The notes under the pieces are model-generated. The model was not told the origin of the DNA, ran no database searches, and worked only from the letters and a program-made list of their open reading frames with translations. A stretch of DNA of 64,000 nucleotides from NCBI RefSeq assembly GCF_000317515.1, contig NC_019738.1, forward strand, positions 7,032,001 through 7,096,000, in the 5' to 3' direction. This DNA comes from Allocoleopsis franciscana PCC 7113. Its GTDB lineage: Bacteria > Cyanobacteriota > Cyanobacteriia > Cyanobacteriales > Coleofasciculaceae. Made by a program: the position numbers and the translations under genes. Position 1 is the first letter of the stretch. The number at the start of each line of letters is the position of its first letter. Shown piece after piece: positions 41,862 to 51,757 of this stretch.

Positions 41862-42944
41862 ATGACAACCACACTACAACGCGAGCGTTCCGCTTCCGTA
41901 TGGGAAAGGTTCTGCGAGTGGGTAACTAGCACCAACAACCGCCTCTATGTAGGCTGGTTCGGTGTCCTGATGATTCCTACCCTGCTAACTGCCACTACCT
42001 GCTTTATCATCGCCTTCATCGCTGCTCCTCCTGTGGACATCGATGGTATCCGTGAGCCTGTTGCTGGCTCTCTGCTGTTTGGTAACAACATCATCAGTGG
42101 AGCCGTTGTTCCTTCTTCTAACGCCATCGGCTTGCACTTCTACCCAATTTGGGAAGCAGCTAGCTTAGACGAGTGGCTTTACAACGGTGGCCCTTACCAG
42201 TTGGTAATTTTCCACTTCCTCATCGGCGTCTTCTGCTACATGGGACGTGAGTGGGAACTCAGCTACCGCTTAGGGATGCGCCCTTGGATTGCTGTTGCTT
42301 ACAGCGCTCCTGTGGCGGCTGCAACCGCTGTATTCCTGATTTACCCCATCGGACAAGGTTCTTTCTCTGATGGTATGCCCCTGGGCATCTCTGGAACCTT
42401 CAACTTCATGTTCGTGTTCCAAGCTGAGCACAACATCCTGATGCACCCCTTCCACCAACTCGGTGTGGCTGGTGTGTTCGGCGGTTCCTTGTTCTCTGCA
42501 ATGCACGGAAGTCTCGTTACCAGCTCTCTGGTTCGTGAGACAACCGAAACCGAATCTCAAAACTACGGTTACAAGTTCGGTCAAGAAGAAGAAACCTACA
42601 ACATCGTTGCTGCTCACGGTTACTTCGGTCGGTTGATTTTCCAATATGCTTCTTTCAACAACAGCCGTAGCTTGCACTTCTTCCTCGCTGCTTGGCCTGT
42701 AGTTGGCATTTGGTTCACCGCTTTGGGCATCAGCACCATGGCGTTCAACCTGAATGGATTCAACTTCAACCAGTCCATCATCGACTCTCAAGGTCGCGTG
42801 ATTGGTACCTGGGCTGATGTACTCAACCGCGCTAACTTGGGATTTGAAGTAATGCACGAGCGTAACGCTCACAACTTCCCCCTCGACTTGGCAGCGGGTG
42901 AAGCGGCTCCTGTGGCTCTGACCGCTCCGGTTATCAACGGCTAA
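41862..42944 (+). CDS. psbA: Photosystem II D1 protein
   Basis: A 360-aa D1 protein at full length. Residues are in place: H118 (Chl Z), Y161 (redox-active YZ), D170 (Mn ligand), H198 (P680 ligand), and the QB-pocket segment [24 protein letters not shown]. Position 130 is Glu (YMGREW), the form typical of high-light D1 isoforms, rather than Gln. The C-terminal extension after Ala344 is 16 residues (LDLA followed by [16 protein letters not shown]), the substrate of CtpA, which is encoded in this window. D1 sits in the thylakoid membrane and binds QB and the oxygen-evolving cluster. Other psbA copies probably exist elsewhere. Confidence 0.99.
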   Translation: MTTTLQRERSASVWERFCEWVTSTNNRLYVGWFGVLMIPTLLTATTCFIIAFIAAPPVDIDGIREPVAGSLLFGNNIISGAVVPSSNAIGLHFYPIWEAASLDEWLYNGGPYQLVIFHFLIGVFCYMGREWELSYRLGMRPWIAVAYSAPVAAATAVFLIYPIGQGSFSDGMPLGISGTFNFMFVFQAEHNILMHPFHQLGVAGVFGGSLFSAMHGSLVTSSLVRETTETESQNYGYKFGQEEETYNIVAAHGYFGRLIFQYASFNNSRSLHFFLAAWPVVGIWFTALGISTMAFNLNGFNFNQSIIDSQGRVIGTWADVLNRANLGFEVMHERNAHNFPLDLAAGEAAPVALTAPVING

Positions 42945-42966
42945 GAACTAGCTTCTAGCTGAATCG

Positions 42967-42996
42967 AAAGCGCCCTCGAAAAAGGGGCGCTTTTTC
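42967..42996 (+). terminator. psbA rho-independent terminator
   Basis: AAAGCGCCC at 42967-42975 pairs with GGGCGCTTT (within 42984-42993) across a short A-rich loop, followed by a T-run (TTTTTCGTTT). It starts 22 bases after the psbA stop. Confidence 0.85.
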
Positions 42997-43036
42997 GTTT
43001 TGGACTAAGTTGGATTAAAAGTTCTAGGAAGGTGTC

Positions 43037-43846
43037 ATGGCTTACTCAATCCAAGAGATGGATGCAACGGCTTTCATTAAAGTCCGTGGCTCAACAGATG
43101 CCCAACAAATGTTTCTAACTTGGAGAGGTTCAATTTACTCTTTTGTTCCCGATGAGCCACAAAAGCATCTGTTTAACATCGTAGGAATGAGTGTGGGACG
43201 ATTTATTGATAATCAGGATGGTAGCTGGGATCTCACCTCAAGGGAACTATCTTATTATCTCGATCCAATAACTGATCACCCTCTTCGGACTTGGGAAAAT
43301 CCCTGGACAGGAGAACGGCTGACAGTGGTTCATGTTGCTAACAAATTGGTACAACGTTTCATTCAAGGACGTTTACCAGTGGGAGTCAATGGTGATACTA
43401 CCACGGTATTTTTTAATTTGTTTTCTAATTATCCCAATCCTTTAAAGGACGAGAAATTTTTAGCGTACAGTCCCAATCCTCACTATCAATCCGTTGAATT
43501 GTTTAAGTTTACAGCGGCAACGGATGAGCTTCTCGATCCGGAGAAATCTTCAGCTTCTCAAGTAATGCTTTCTTGGGATAGGGTTGGGCCTTGGCTTCCC
43601 TGGATGAAAATGGGAAATAAAGCGGGTCATCTGATCTATAGTGCTTTTGGGAACAAAGCAGACAGCTTTTCTGCTTTACCCGAATTGCTTCAGGACGAAA
43701 TTAACTCTCGCCTGCCTTTGTATAAAAATGCTCCTACGTCAAAATTAGACCAAGAAGATATGACTTCTTGGATTTATTTTAAACGGTATTTTGAGGCTTA
43801 TCTGCGTGGGGATGTTTTTCCGATTCCAGAGTCTGAGGATGAGTAG
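43037..43846 (+). CDS. DUF1838 family protein
   Basis: A 269-aa protein. The DUF1838 pattern shows in FLTWRGSIYSFVPDEPQKHLFNIVGMSVGRFI, LTSRELSYYLDPITDHPLRTWENPWTGERLTVVHVAN and VGPWLPWMKMGNKAGHLIYSA. DUF1838 proteins are beta-rich and of unknown biochemical role; many are exported, but this one has no signal peptide, so it is likely cytoplasmic. AGGAAGGTG is a few bases before the ATG. The gene follows psbA after its terminator and has no obvious functional link to it. Confidence 0.72.
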   Translation: MAYSIQEMDATAFIKVRGSTDAQQMFLTWRGSIYSFVPDEPQKHLFNIVGMSVGRFIDNQDGSWDLTSRELSYYLDPITDHPLRTWENPWTGERLTVVHVANKLVQRFIQGRLPVGVNGDTTTVFFNLFSNYPNPLKDEKFLAYSPNPHYQSVELFKFTAATDELLDPEKSSASQVMLSWDRVGPWLPWMKMGNKAGHLIYSAFGNKADSFSALPELLQDEINSRLPLYKNAPTSKLDQEDMTSWIYFKRYFEAYLRGDVFPIPESEDE

Positions 43847-43967
43847 TTTGTCAGTTTAGGGTATGCTCGTTAGTTTATTTTTAAAAAACCATTCCAGGCA
43901 CAGAGAGTGCCGAAGAGAGAAGTGGGGCTTTTCGTTTCCACGGCAGCTTGCAGCCAAATTCTAGTTA

Positions 43968-44100
43968 TACCAATTTCATTAAATAGTGCTACTTTTTTAC
44001 CCCCCTAACCTCCTCATCCTCACCTTCGGCTCCGGTCGCTCCGGCTTGGGTTCGGGGGGAACAAGAAAAGTATTTGTAGCCAGCATTTAGTAAGTTGGTA
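43968..44100. repeat. MITE-like element with terminal inverted repeats (copy 1)
   Basis: The left end TACCAATTTCATTAAAT (43968-43984) and right end ATTTAGTAAGTTGGTA (44085-44100) are inverted repeats with few mismatches. The interior has CCCCCCTAACCTCC and GGGGGGAACAAG tracts able to pair. The right 50 bases recur at 60391-60441 with five mismatches. The right end adjoins the stop codon of dxr. Confidence 0.72.
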
Positions 44101-45312
44101 TTAGATCTGGGCTGTAGAGGCTAGGGAAATCAAACGATTACCTTGATTCATCAATTTATGAGCTGCCAAAACTTCTTGTCTGGCCCATTGATCGGCTGCA
44201 ATAATGTCATCTAAAGATGGATTTTGGCAGTTATCCGCTTGGTGGCGATCGCACACGTATTCAATACAACGGGCAATATCTAAATATCCAATTTTTTCGT
44301 CTAAAAATAGCGCAACCGCCTGCTCATTTGCGGCATTTAATACCGCAGGCATGGAACCCCCGGCACGTCCCGCCGTATAGGCTAGCTGCATACAGGGATA
44401 CTTTTCATGGTCGGGTTCTCTAAAGGTGAGGCTACCAGCTTTCACTAAATCGAGTTGTTCCCAGTCCGTGTAAATGCGATCGGGCCAGGATAGGGCATAA
44501 AGTAGGGGTAAGCGCATATCAGGCCATCCCAATTGGGCTAAGACAGAGGTATCTTGTAGTTCAATCAGGGAGTGAATGATGCTTTGGGGATGGATCACGA
44601 TGTCGATGCGATCGTAGTCCATGCCGAAGAGGAAGTGAGCTTCAATGACTTCCAATCCTTTATTCATCAGGGTGGCAGAGTCGATGGTAATCTTGCGACC
44701 CATTGACCAGTTGGGATGCTTGAGGGCATCTGTCACTTTGGCTTCTGGTAACTTTTCTACAGGCCAATCCCGGAACGCACCCCCAGAGGCTGTCAACAAA
44801 ATTCGCCGTAATCCGCCTTTGGGTACGCCTTGAAGGCATTGGAAAATGGCAGAATGCTCTGAGTCAGCCGGTAGTAGCTTAACGCCATGTTTCTCAATTA
44901 ACGGCAGCACCACGGGGCCACCGGCAATCAGGGTTTCTTTATTGGCAAGAGCAATATCTTTACCCGCTTCAATGGCAGCAATGGTCGGTAACAACCCCGC
45001 ACAGCCGACAATACCTGTGACAACGATATCTGCATCGCCGTAGCGGGCGACTTCCGCCACCCCAGCTTCTCCGGCGAGTAGGATGGGTTGGGGGTCGAGG
45101 TCTTTTATTGCTTCTTTGAGTTCTGGTAATTTCTCTTCGACACAGATGGCGACAATTTCGGGTCGAAACTGCCGAATCTGAGACGCTAACATCTCTACAT
45201 TACGCCCTGCCGCCAATCCCACAATCCGGAATTGGTCGGGGTACTGAGTCACAATATCTAAGGTTTGAGTGCCAATGGAGCCGGTTGAACCGAGAAGATT
45301 AATCGCTTTCAC
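44101..45312 (-). CDS. dxr: 1-deoxy-D-xylulose 5-phosphate reductoisomerase
   Basis: A 403-aa DXR of the MEP pathway. The NADPH motif is [18 protein letters not shown] at the N-terminus. The catalytic metal and substrate region is [17 protein letters not shown], and [26 protein letters not shown] and [16 protein letters not shown] are all diagnostic. The enzyme converts DXP to MEP, the committed step towards isoprenoids such as carotenoids and the phytyl chain of chlorophyll, in the cytosol. The stop codon lies directly at the end of the MITE-like element. The start is ATG 45312. Confidence 0.97.
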   Translation of the reverse strand: MKAINLLGSTGSIGTQTLDIVTQYPDQFRIVGLAAGRNVEMLASQIRQFRPEIVAICVEEKLPELKEAIKDLDPQPILLAGEAGVAEVARYGDADIVVTGIVGCAGLLPTIAAIEAGKDIALANKETLIAGGPVVLPLIEKHGVKLLPADSEHSAIFQCLQGVPKGGLRRILLTASGGAFRDWPVEKLPEAKVTDALKHPNWSMGRKITIDSATLMNKGLEVIEAHFLFGMDYDRIDIVIHPQSIIHSLIELQDTSVLAQLGWPDMRLPLLYALSWPDRIYTDWEQLDLVKAGSLTFREPDHEKYPCMQLAYTAGRAGGSMPAVLNAANEQAVALFLDEKIGYLDIARCIEYVCDRHQADNCQNPSLDDIIAADQWARQEVLAAHKLMNQGNRLISLASTAQI

Positions 45313-45697
45313 AATTTTTTAAGAATGACGCGCTCCTCCCAATATAAAATTCTTTGGGTTACTTCTTTGCTGCCTTAGATAGGAAATATTTAGAGAAAGA
45401 CCGAGAGATTACCCACAGTGGAAGTTGGGGGGTGTCAGCGTGACTTGAGCCGCCAGCGCTCTTGCACAAACTAGCACTGAATATTATGAAGTAATGTGAA
45501 GTTTAGTCGTGGAGAAAACGGCATTATGGCTGATGGGGCGATCGCTGCCTGACTGTCTTGTTGCTACGTCATCAAATTTTCTGCTAGTCCCAAGAGTGAG
45601 AAGCCGTGCTGTAAGCGGCTGTTTAAACCCTCACTACTTTTATTGGCTGAAAAAATTGGCAAAATTGGTTCAGAAACTAACCTAATTCATAACACCA
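45313..45697. promoter_or_regulatory. Divergent dxr/codA intergenic region
   Basis: About 385 bases with one GCGATCGC site near 45538 and no coding remnant. It should hold promoters for the two divergent genes. No clear -10/-35 pair or palindrome stands out. Confidence 0.45.
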
Positions 45698-46942
45698 ATG
45701 CCTTACGATGTACTCCTCCGCCACTGTCGGTTGTTCAACGACGAAGTTGATATAGGAATTAAAGATGGATTAATTGCTGCAATTTCCCCCCAACTCAGCG
45801 AACCCGGACAGCTAGAACTCGATATACAAGGACAACTGGTAAGTCCACCCTTCGTCGAGTCACATATTCATCTAGATTCAGCCTTAACTTCGGGTGAACC
45901 TCGATGGAATCAAAGCGGAACATTATTTGAAGGTATTGAAATTTGGCGAGAACGTAAGCAAAGTTTGACGCTGGAAGATGTCAAAAATAGAGCTAAGGAA
46001 ACTTTAAAGTTGCAGGCATCTCAAGGGGTGTTATTTGTTCGCACTCATGCCGATGTAAGCGAATCGACTTTAACCGCGCTTCAAGGCTTGTTAGAAGTGC
46101 GAGAAGAGGTTAAAGATTGGATAACATTGCAAGTGGTAGCTTTTCCCCAAGACGGGATTTATGGTCATCCTAAAAATGAGGAGTTACTCGAAGAAGCACT
46201 GAGATTGGGTGCGGATGTGGTGGGAGGAATTCCTCACTATGAATTGACGCGAGAAGATGGGGTGCGATCGGTACATCGGATTTTTACATTAGCTGAGCAA
46301 TATAATCGGCTAATTGATATCCATTGTGATGAAATTGACGATGATCAATCGCGTTTTTTGGAAGTTGTGGCGGCTTGTGCAATTCGCACTGGCATGGCGT
46401 CGCGAGTCACTGCTAGCCACACAACAGCTTTTGGTTCTTATAACAATGCTTATGCCAATAAGTTGATGGGGTTTTTGCAGCGATCGCAAATTAATTTCAT
46501 TGCCAATCCCTTGATTAATATTACCCTTCAAGGACGGACTGATACTTATCCTAAACGCCGGGGTATAACGCGGGTTAAAGAATTGTGGCAAGCAGGTTTG
46601 AATGTCAGTTTAGGCCATGATTGCATCCAAGACCCCTGGTATAGTTTAGGAACGGGAAATATGCTGAATGTAGCCCACATGGCGGTTCACGTTTGCCAGA
46701 TGACGGGAATGGCTGAAATTGATGCTTGTTTTGATATGGTGACCGTTGATGGAGCTAAAACGTTAAACTTGGAAAATAGCTATGGTATTGAAGTTGGGAA
46801 ATCAGCTAATTTGATTGTCTTAGATGCTGATAGTCGTTACGAGGCAATTCGTCGTCAATCAACTATTCGTTATGTAATTTCCCAAGGAAAGTTATTAGCT
46901 TATACAGAAACGCCAAAAACTGAATGGAAAAAATGGAGATGA
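45698..46942 (+). CDS. codA: Cytosine deaminase-type amidohydrolase
   Basis: A 414-aa amidohydrolase close to E. coli CodA. The metal site starts at SPPFVESHIHLDSALTSGEPRWN. The region VDIHCDEIDDDQSRF (here LIDIHCDEIDDDQSRFLEVV) holds the catalytic Glu, and VTASHTTAFGSYNNAYANKL follows. INFIANPLINITLQGRTDTYPKRRGITRVKEL is a near match to CodA, as is LGHDCIQDPWYSLGTGNML with the final metal Asp. It should deaminate cytosine to uracil for pyrimidine salvage. Relatives act on other pyrimidines or triazines, so the substrate is inferred. No permease is adjacent. Confidence 0.9.
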   Translation: MPYDVLLRHCRLFNDEVDIGIKDGLIAAISPQLSEPGQLELDIQGQLVSPPFVESHIHLDSALTSGEPRWNQSGTLFEGIEIWRERKQSLTLEDVKNRAKETLKLQASQGVLFVRTHADVSESTLTALQGLLEVREEVKDWITLQVVAFPQDGIYGHPKNEELLEEALRLGADVVGGIPHYELTREDGVRSVHRIFTLAEQYNRLIDIHCDEIDDDQSRFLEVVAACAIRTGMASRVTASHTTAFGSYNNAYANKLMGFLQRSQINFIANPLINITLQGRTDTYPKRRGITRVKELWQAGLNVSLGHDCIQDPWYSLGTGNMLNVAHMAVHVCQMTGMAEIDACFDMVTVDGAKTLNLENSYGIEVGKSANLIVLDADSRYEAIRRQSTIRYVISQGKLLAYTETPKTEWKKWR

Positions 46943-47029
46943 TCGGTGAGGGAGCTATGGGCAATGGATAATGGAAAATTAATCTAGAAAAACTCAATAA
47001 TCTACAGCATTCATTGTTATTCGATTCTT

Positions 47030-47051
47030 CATTACCCATTACCCATTACCC
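47030..47051. repeat. Heptameric TTACCCA tandem repeats
   Basis: Three consecutive CATTACC units, part of a small inverted structure with GGGCAATGGATAATGG near 46959. They match the short tandemly repeated repetitive (STRR) class of heptamers described in cyanobacteria. A longer copy is at 52381-52412. Confidence 0.85.
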
Positions 47052-47061
47052 TTGAGAGCAT

Positions 47062-48183
47062 TCAAGCAAATATGATAAAGTTTTTAGTCTTCCCGGCTGC
47101 CTTGCTTTCTAAGTCAGAAAATAGTTGTTGCATCGATTGAGTATAGGGTAACAAAAGGCGCATCTGAGCTGACGACAGGAGTTCTTGAATTTCAGCCACC
47201 AGCAACGGTAACAATTGTTCTACCAGTTCCCAAGTCACCTCGATACTGGGAAAAACCATCATACATAGGGGAAGCAGTTCCTCTTCGACTGCCCTCATAT
47301 TTCCCTCTAAAGCACACAGCCATAAATATCCTTGGAACATTTCTATGTCTCGGATGCTAGAAGTTCTCACTCCTGCGTCGCTGAGTCTTCCACGACGGCT
47401 GCGATGATTAGGGTACGATTGAACCGCTTGGTTGTAGACTTGCTTGGCAATCTCCTGAGAAAGGGGTAACAGTTTCTGGACAAGGGCTAACATGGGTGAG
47501 TTAAGCTCATGCTTTGCCGCAGCGGCACAGACTCGCTGCCAGGGAATACAGACTTGCTCTTCGACAAACTTGAAGTAGGGACTTAGCAACAATTGCTCTG
47601 ATATTGTCAGTCGATTGAGTACTAACTTGGCACTCAAGTGAAACTGCGTACTCATGAAACCAATGGTGCGTCTGTCAGGGGTTGAAAGATGCTTTGATTG
47701 AAGTTGCAGTAATATCGGTTCAATCGCTATGGCTAGATGTTTGACTTCTAACAGCGATAATTTTGGCATGACTTCTGGCTTAAAAATCTCAGCCGATAAA
47801 TCAATCGTTTCTCCCTCAGATATCGCTGAAAGTAAAGCGGGAGGAATTGATTGTTGCTGATAAATTTCCAGTACCTTTTGATAAACCTGCGATGCCGCTT
47901 TAGCAATTCCTTGACTTTCGGTCAAACTGACAACATTAGGAATGTAAGAGAAAATCACATTCGTCTGTATGCCGGCGCACTTACAGTTGATTTCCACCAT
48001 GCGCTGTAACTTAGCAACAGTTTGAGTTCGTCCCTGTGGAGAGGCAGCTTCCACCAATTCAGAAGAAGCTAAATAGCCTGTTGAGGAGGAAAAAGTTGAT
48101 AAGTCCGGTACGTAGCGCTCTGCCCAAAGCTTGACTAAGCGCTCAACGGAGATATTGTTAACAAGCGGGGTGGTTCTCAGCAT
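47062..48183 (-). CDS. Conserved hypothetical helical protein, 373 aa
   Basis: A 373-residue, almost entirely alpha-helical soluble protein without a signal peptide. Regular Leu/Ile patterns (LSLLEVKHLAIAIEPILLQLQSKHLSTPDRRTIGFMSTQFHLSAKLVLNRL and ELVEQLLPLLVAEIQELLSSAQ) suggest a helical-repeat bundle. It contains three or four cysteines (NCKCAGIQ, VCAAAA). I do not recognise a family. It stands alone with about 560 bases of intergenic DNA upstream, so context says little. Codon use is like its neighbours. Confidence 0.7.
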   Translation of the reverse strand: MLRTTPLVNNISVERLVKLWAERYVPDLSTFSSSTGYLASSELVEAASPQGRTQTVAKLQRMVEINCKCAGIQTNVIFSYIPNVVSLTESQGIAKAASQVYQKVLEIYQQQSIPPALLSAISEGETIDLSAEIFKPEVMPKLSLLEVKHLAIAIEPILLQLQSKHLSTPDRRTIGFMSTQFHLSAKLVLNRLTISEQLLLSPYFKFVEEQVCIPWQRVCAAAAKHELNSPMLALVQKLLPLSQEIAKQVYNQAVQSYPNHRSRRGRLSDAGVRTSSIRDIEMFQGYLWLCALEGNMRAVEEELLPLCMMVFPSIEVTWELVEQLLPLLVAEIQELLSSAQMRLLLPYTQSMQQLFSDLESKAAGKTKNFIIFA

Positions 48184-48748
48184 TATTGTCTGTGCAAACT
48201 GTGTTTAGACATTCGGTAAATCGGATTACCCTGGGGGATTGGGTACAACCGCAACGGCTTTACCTTATTTGAGCAATTCCCTGTATAAAAAAGTCTGCGC
48301 GTGGATATGCAGCAGACGAGTCTCTGAAACGTTGTAGAGATGCGTTTAAATCTTTATACAGAGCGTTCCAAAGAATTTCCAGTTATTCCTGCTGGAGAGA
48401 AAAATTTTTGGATTTTGAAACCCGATTTCTCTTGAACTCAAGTGCAAGACTATCCATTCAATACACACAAATAGGAATGAAAATCTTTTCCTGCCAACTG
48501 TCGAGCAGAGATATTAAGTGAATATTGTTGAAAGCATTCTCTACAGAAATAAAAAAGTAGGTAAAGCTTTGTAGAGATGCACTGTTCTTCGTACTGTCGT
48601 GCTGTCTATCATTCCCATGGTAGATGCGACTCTCCAAAATTTGGCTAAGCCATAGTGCGGAATTTAAATCAGCATAATGGCTTAAATTTTCGACGCTTTA
48701 TAGGGGCATAATTCTATCTCGTGCCGGGAGCATCCCAATTCAGCGAAG
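48184..48748. other. Long intergenic region without a gene
   Basis: 565 bases between the P450 end and the helical-protein start. It contains two related stretches, GTTGTAGAGATGCGTTT (about 48330) and TTGTAGAGATGCACTG (about 48571), resembling a dispersed cyanobacterial motif. There is no coding frame of note. It should include the helical-protein promoter and the P450 terminator, but neither is clear. Confidence 0.5.
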
Positions 48749-50122
48749 TCACGCCCTAACTGGACTTTTCTCAAGCCGAGGCGCAATTGCAACCATCTGC
48801 ATCCCTGCGGGGGGAGCTAAAGTTAAGCCCCGACGTACTGGCTTGATGGGACGATTACTGGTGAGTGCTAGCTGAAAGCGCGACACAATACTCGCAAGGA
48901 CTAATTTCATCTCAAGCTGTGCCAATGCCGCTCCAATACAACGTCGGTTGCTACCACCAAACGGTAAATATTCGTAAGGGGAATATTGCCTTTCTAAGAA
49001 GCGTTCTGGTTTAAAATGCTTGGGTTCTGGGTAAATATCCTCTCGTTGATGGATTAGATAAATTGAAGGCATCAGTGCCGTACCCGCTTCAAACTGATAC
49101 CCCCCAATCTCCATGGGTGATTTGAGAATTCTAATGAAGGTACTCGGAGCAATGGGATAAATCCGCAGCGTTTCAGAACAGATAGCGCTCAGGTAGGGAA
49201 GTCGAGCCATTTCCATCGGATCGACGCTATCACCCAGCGTTCCTAAGTCCGCCATCAGCTTGTCATGCACTTCCGGGAGATGATGAATCCAGTAAAATGC
49301 CCAGGTTAGAGCGGAAGCGGTGGTTTCATGTCCGGCAACGAGGAGAGTCATCAACTCGTCGTGTAACTCTTCATCCGTCATCGGTTGACCGGCTTCGTCA
49401 CGAGCGGACAGCAGTAAGGTAAGAATATCGGTACGAGAGAAGTCACCTTGCTCCCGCCGTTCCCGAATCTCGTCATAAAGTAGTTGTCGGACTTGCTGCT
49501 TGATTCGCAAAAAGCGCCCCCACGGACTGAACCGCCCCCAATCCTGGCGGAGTGACGGGAAAAACAGCAAGGTAGAACTGAGGGGAGTACCCAGCGCGTC
49601 TAGCATGAAATTGAGCAAGTGTCTTAGCTGCTGAAATCGCTCTCCTTCATCCAATCCAAACACAGCGCGTAAAATCACCCGTAAGGTAATCTCTTGCATG
49701 AAGGGACGGACGAAAAAGGGCTTGCCAATCGTCCACTCATCTGTTACTTCCTGAGTAATGTCACAGATGAGTTGGCTGTAAGTCCGTAGGCGATCGCCAT
49801 GAAAGGGAGGCATCAACAACCGTCGCTGGCGTTCGTGGCTCTCACCATCGAGCATGATTAGGGAGTTGTCCCCCAGCAGATATCGTAAAACTCCATTGCC
49901 TCTGCCCGATTCAAATTGTGCTGGCTCGGCAGTAAAAATCTGCTTAACCGCTTCTGGATTACCCACATAAACGAAGGGCGGCGATTTTTCCCCTCCTATC
50001 TTGAAGATGTCGCCATAGCGTAGGGAATATTCGTCTAGGTAGTCCAAGGGGCGAAAAACCAGCTTGAGCGTTCGTAGTAATCGTGGTAATCGCCGCGATC
50101 GCGGACCATCAGGTAATGTCAT
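48749..50122 (-). CDS. Cytochrome P450 (CYP110-like)
   Basis: A 457-aa P450. The haem-thiolate loop is YLPFGGSNRRCIGAALAQLE with the ligand Cys395. The I-helix oxygen motif is LLVAGHETTAS, the K-helix ExxR is SAICSETLRIYP, and the PERF-like motif FKPERFLERQYSPYEYLPF is present. The family and N-terminus resemble cyanobacterial CYP110, which hydroxylate alkanes, fatty acids or terpenoids; the assignment is inference. No membrane anchor is obvious at the N-terminus (MTLPDGPRSRRLPRLLRTL), consistent with a soluble or peripheral enzyme. It is divergent from the GNAT gene with only about 40 bases between starts. Confidence 0.9.
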   Translation of the reverse strand: MTLPDGPRSRRLPRLLRTLKLVFRPLDYLDEYSLRYGDIFKIGGEKSPPFVYVGNPEAVKQIFTAEPAQFESGRGNGVLRYLLGDNSLIMLDGESHERQRRLLMPPFHGDRLRTYSQLICDITQEVTDEWTIGKPFFVRPFMQEITLRVILRAVFGLDEGERFQQLRHLLNFMLDALGTPLSSTLLFFPSLRQDWGRFSPWGRFLRIKQQVRQLLYDEIRERREQGDFSRTDILTLLLSARDEAGQPMTDEELHDELMTLLVAGHETTASALTWAFYWIHHLPEVHDKLMADLGTLGDSVDPMEMARLPYLSAICSETLRIYPIAPSTFIRILKSPMEIGGYQFEAGTALMPSIYLIHQREDIYPEPKHFKPERFLERQYSPYEYLPFGGSNRRCIGAALAQLEMKLVLASIVSRFQLALTSNRPIKPVRRGLTLAPPAGMQMVAIAPRLEKSPVRA

Positions 50123-50162
50123 AGATATCCAATTCGGGTAAGAATCAACTGCCCTATCTCAC

Positions 50163-50636
50163 ATGATAGAAATCAAATCCATACAATTACACCAATCTGA
50201 AGAGGTCAAGCACCTAATTTTTGCAGTTTGCAATGAAATTTTTCAGGTTTCTGAAGAAGTGATTAGGCGTTTCGATACCATGTCTGACATAGATGATATG
50301 CACTCGTACTACTTTAACAACGGTGGCACATTCTTAGTGCTTATGGACGAGAGAAAGGTCGTGGGAAGTGGAGCTATCCGACGCTTGAATAATGACATCT
50401 GTGAACTAAAGCGAATGTGGTTTATCAAAAAGTACCGAGGACAAGGGTTAGCAAATCAAATGGTTCAGCTACTTTTAGATTTTGCCCGAAAAACAGGTTA
50501 TAAAAAAGTCAGACTCGACCTCTTGGACGAACAAAAACAAACACAAGCACTTAAATTCTATAAGCGGCTGGGATTTTACGCGATCGCTCCCTACAACGAT
50601 AGTTTCTGCACTGTGTTTATGGAGAAAATACTCTGA
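50163..50636 (+). CDS. GNAT-family N-acetyltransferase
   Basis: A 157-aa acetyltransferase with the GNAT core: GTFLVLMDERKVVGSGAIRRLNNDICELKRMWFIKKYRGQGLANQMVQLLLDFAR contains the V/I-x-x-x-x-R-G-x-G-x-A acetyl-CoA loop (KKYRGQGLAN, about 96-105). The C-terminal ALKFYKRLGFYAI is the conserved N/Y-x-x-x-G-F strand region. The acceptor, a small amine or protein N-terminus, is unknown. It is divergently transcribed from the P450 gene, with closely spaced starts that probably share regulatory sequence. Confidence 0.88.
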   Translation: MIEIKSIQLHQSEEVKHLIFAVCNEIFQVSEEVIRRFDTMSDIDDMHSYYFNNGGTFLVLMDERKVVGSGAIRRLNNDICELKRMWFIKKYRGQGLANQMVQLLLDFARKTGYKKVRLDLLDEQKQTQALKFYKRLGFYAIAPYNDSFCTVFMEKIL

Positions 50637-50824
50637 GAAGAAAAAATTAACAAAATTAAGTAGGAAGGCATAAGTAAAGATAACTCTGTAAAGAAAGACA
50701 AACGATGTTTAAATCCTCTTCCCATCAGCCTTTAGCCTCCTCACGCTTAGCTCCGGTGCCTTCTACCTTGACTCAATAATAAATATTTATGACGATCTAC
50801 TTCAATGCAAACACCTGCACACAA

Positions 50825-51757
50825 TTAACAAATCCCCACACCCCGTTCTTTCAGAAACGTCTCGAACGTCTTGCGATCCGGTAAAGAAGGTTGCGCCCCC
50901 GCTTTTGTTGCCGAAAGTGCCCCTGCGGCTGCTCCCCACACCACCGCTTCCCGCAAAGAACGCCCTTGAGCCAAAGCGACTGCTAGAGCACCATTGAAGG
51001 CATCACCCGCCGCAACCGTATCAACCGCTTGAACTGAGAAAGCTGGGACAAAGAAGGTTTCCTCTGCCGTCGCACAGAAGACACCGCGATCGCCTAGTTT
51101 CACGATTACCGTACTGACACCTCGTTGTTGTAACTCAGCCGACGCTTTAGCGGCTGCCTCTTCCCCGTCTACAGGAAAACCGACTAACTGAGACGCTTCC
51201 AACTGATTGGGAGTAATAATATCGATCCGTGAGTAAAGCTCATCTGGAATATCTTGAGCCGGTGCTGGATCAAGAATCACAGGTACACCTGCGGAGTGTG
51301 CCGCTTGCGCTGCTAACTGTACGGTTGTCATCGGAATCTCCAACTGCATCAGCAAAGCGGCTGCCCCTGGCAACTTACTGCGGAGGCGTTCCACGTCAGT
51401 TTCATTCAACCGTCCATTGGCACCCGCAATAATAATAATGTTGTTTTCTCCGGCATCATCCACCGTAATCACAGCGACGCCAGAACTTGTTGCCTCATCT
51501 ACCAAAACACCATCCGTCTGAACACCGGCAGCTTGTAAATGACGCAGCAGTTGACGCCCAAAATCATCATTCCCTAAACGCCCCACAATTTGAGTGGAGA
51601 TACCCAGCCGCGCTGCCGCCACGGCTTGATTTGCCCCTTTTCCGCCCCCGGCTGTAAAAAATTCATCTCCTTTTATCGTCTCTCCCGCAACAGGTAACCG
51701 AGGAGTTTTGGCGACCAAATCCATGTTAATGCTGCCAAAGACAATGATTGGTTTCAT
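50825..51757 (-). CDS. rbsK: Ribokinase
   Basis: A 310-aa PfkB-family kinase. The N-terminal substrate region is VFGSINMDLVAKTPRLPVAGETIKG, with the GGGKGANQAVAAARLG ribokinase motif. The C-terminal catalytic motif DTVAAGDAFNGALAVALAQG carries the base Asp in GAGD-like AAGD. It should phosphorylate ribose with ATP. The start ATG overlaps the PadR stop by 4 bases (ATGA), so expression is coupled to that regulator. The kinase specificity within PfkB is likely ribose but could be another nucleoside or sugar. Confidence 0.9.
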   Translation of the reverse strand: MKPIIVFGSINMDLVAKTPRLPVAGETIKGDEFFTAGGGKGANQAVAAARLGISTQIVGRLGNDDFGRQLLRHLQAAGVQTDGVLVDEATSSGVAVITVDDAGENNIIIIAGANGRLNETDVERLRSKLPGAAALLMQLEIPMTTVQLAAQAAHSAGVPVILDPAPAQDIPDELYSRIDIITPNQLEASQLVGFPVDGEEAAAKASAELQQRGVSTVIVKLGDRGVFCATAEETFFVPAFSVQAVDTVAAGDAFNGALAVALAQGRSLREAVVWGAAAGALSATKAGAQPSLPDRKTFETFLKERGVGIC

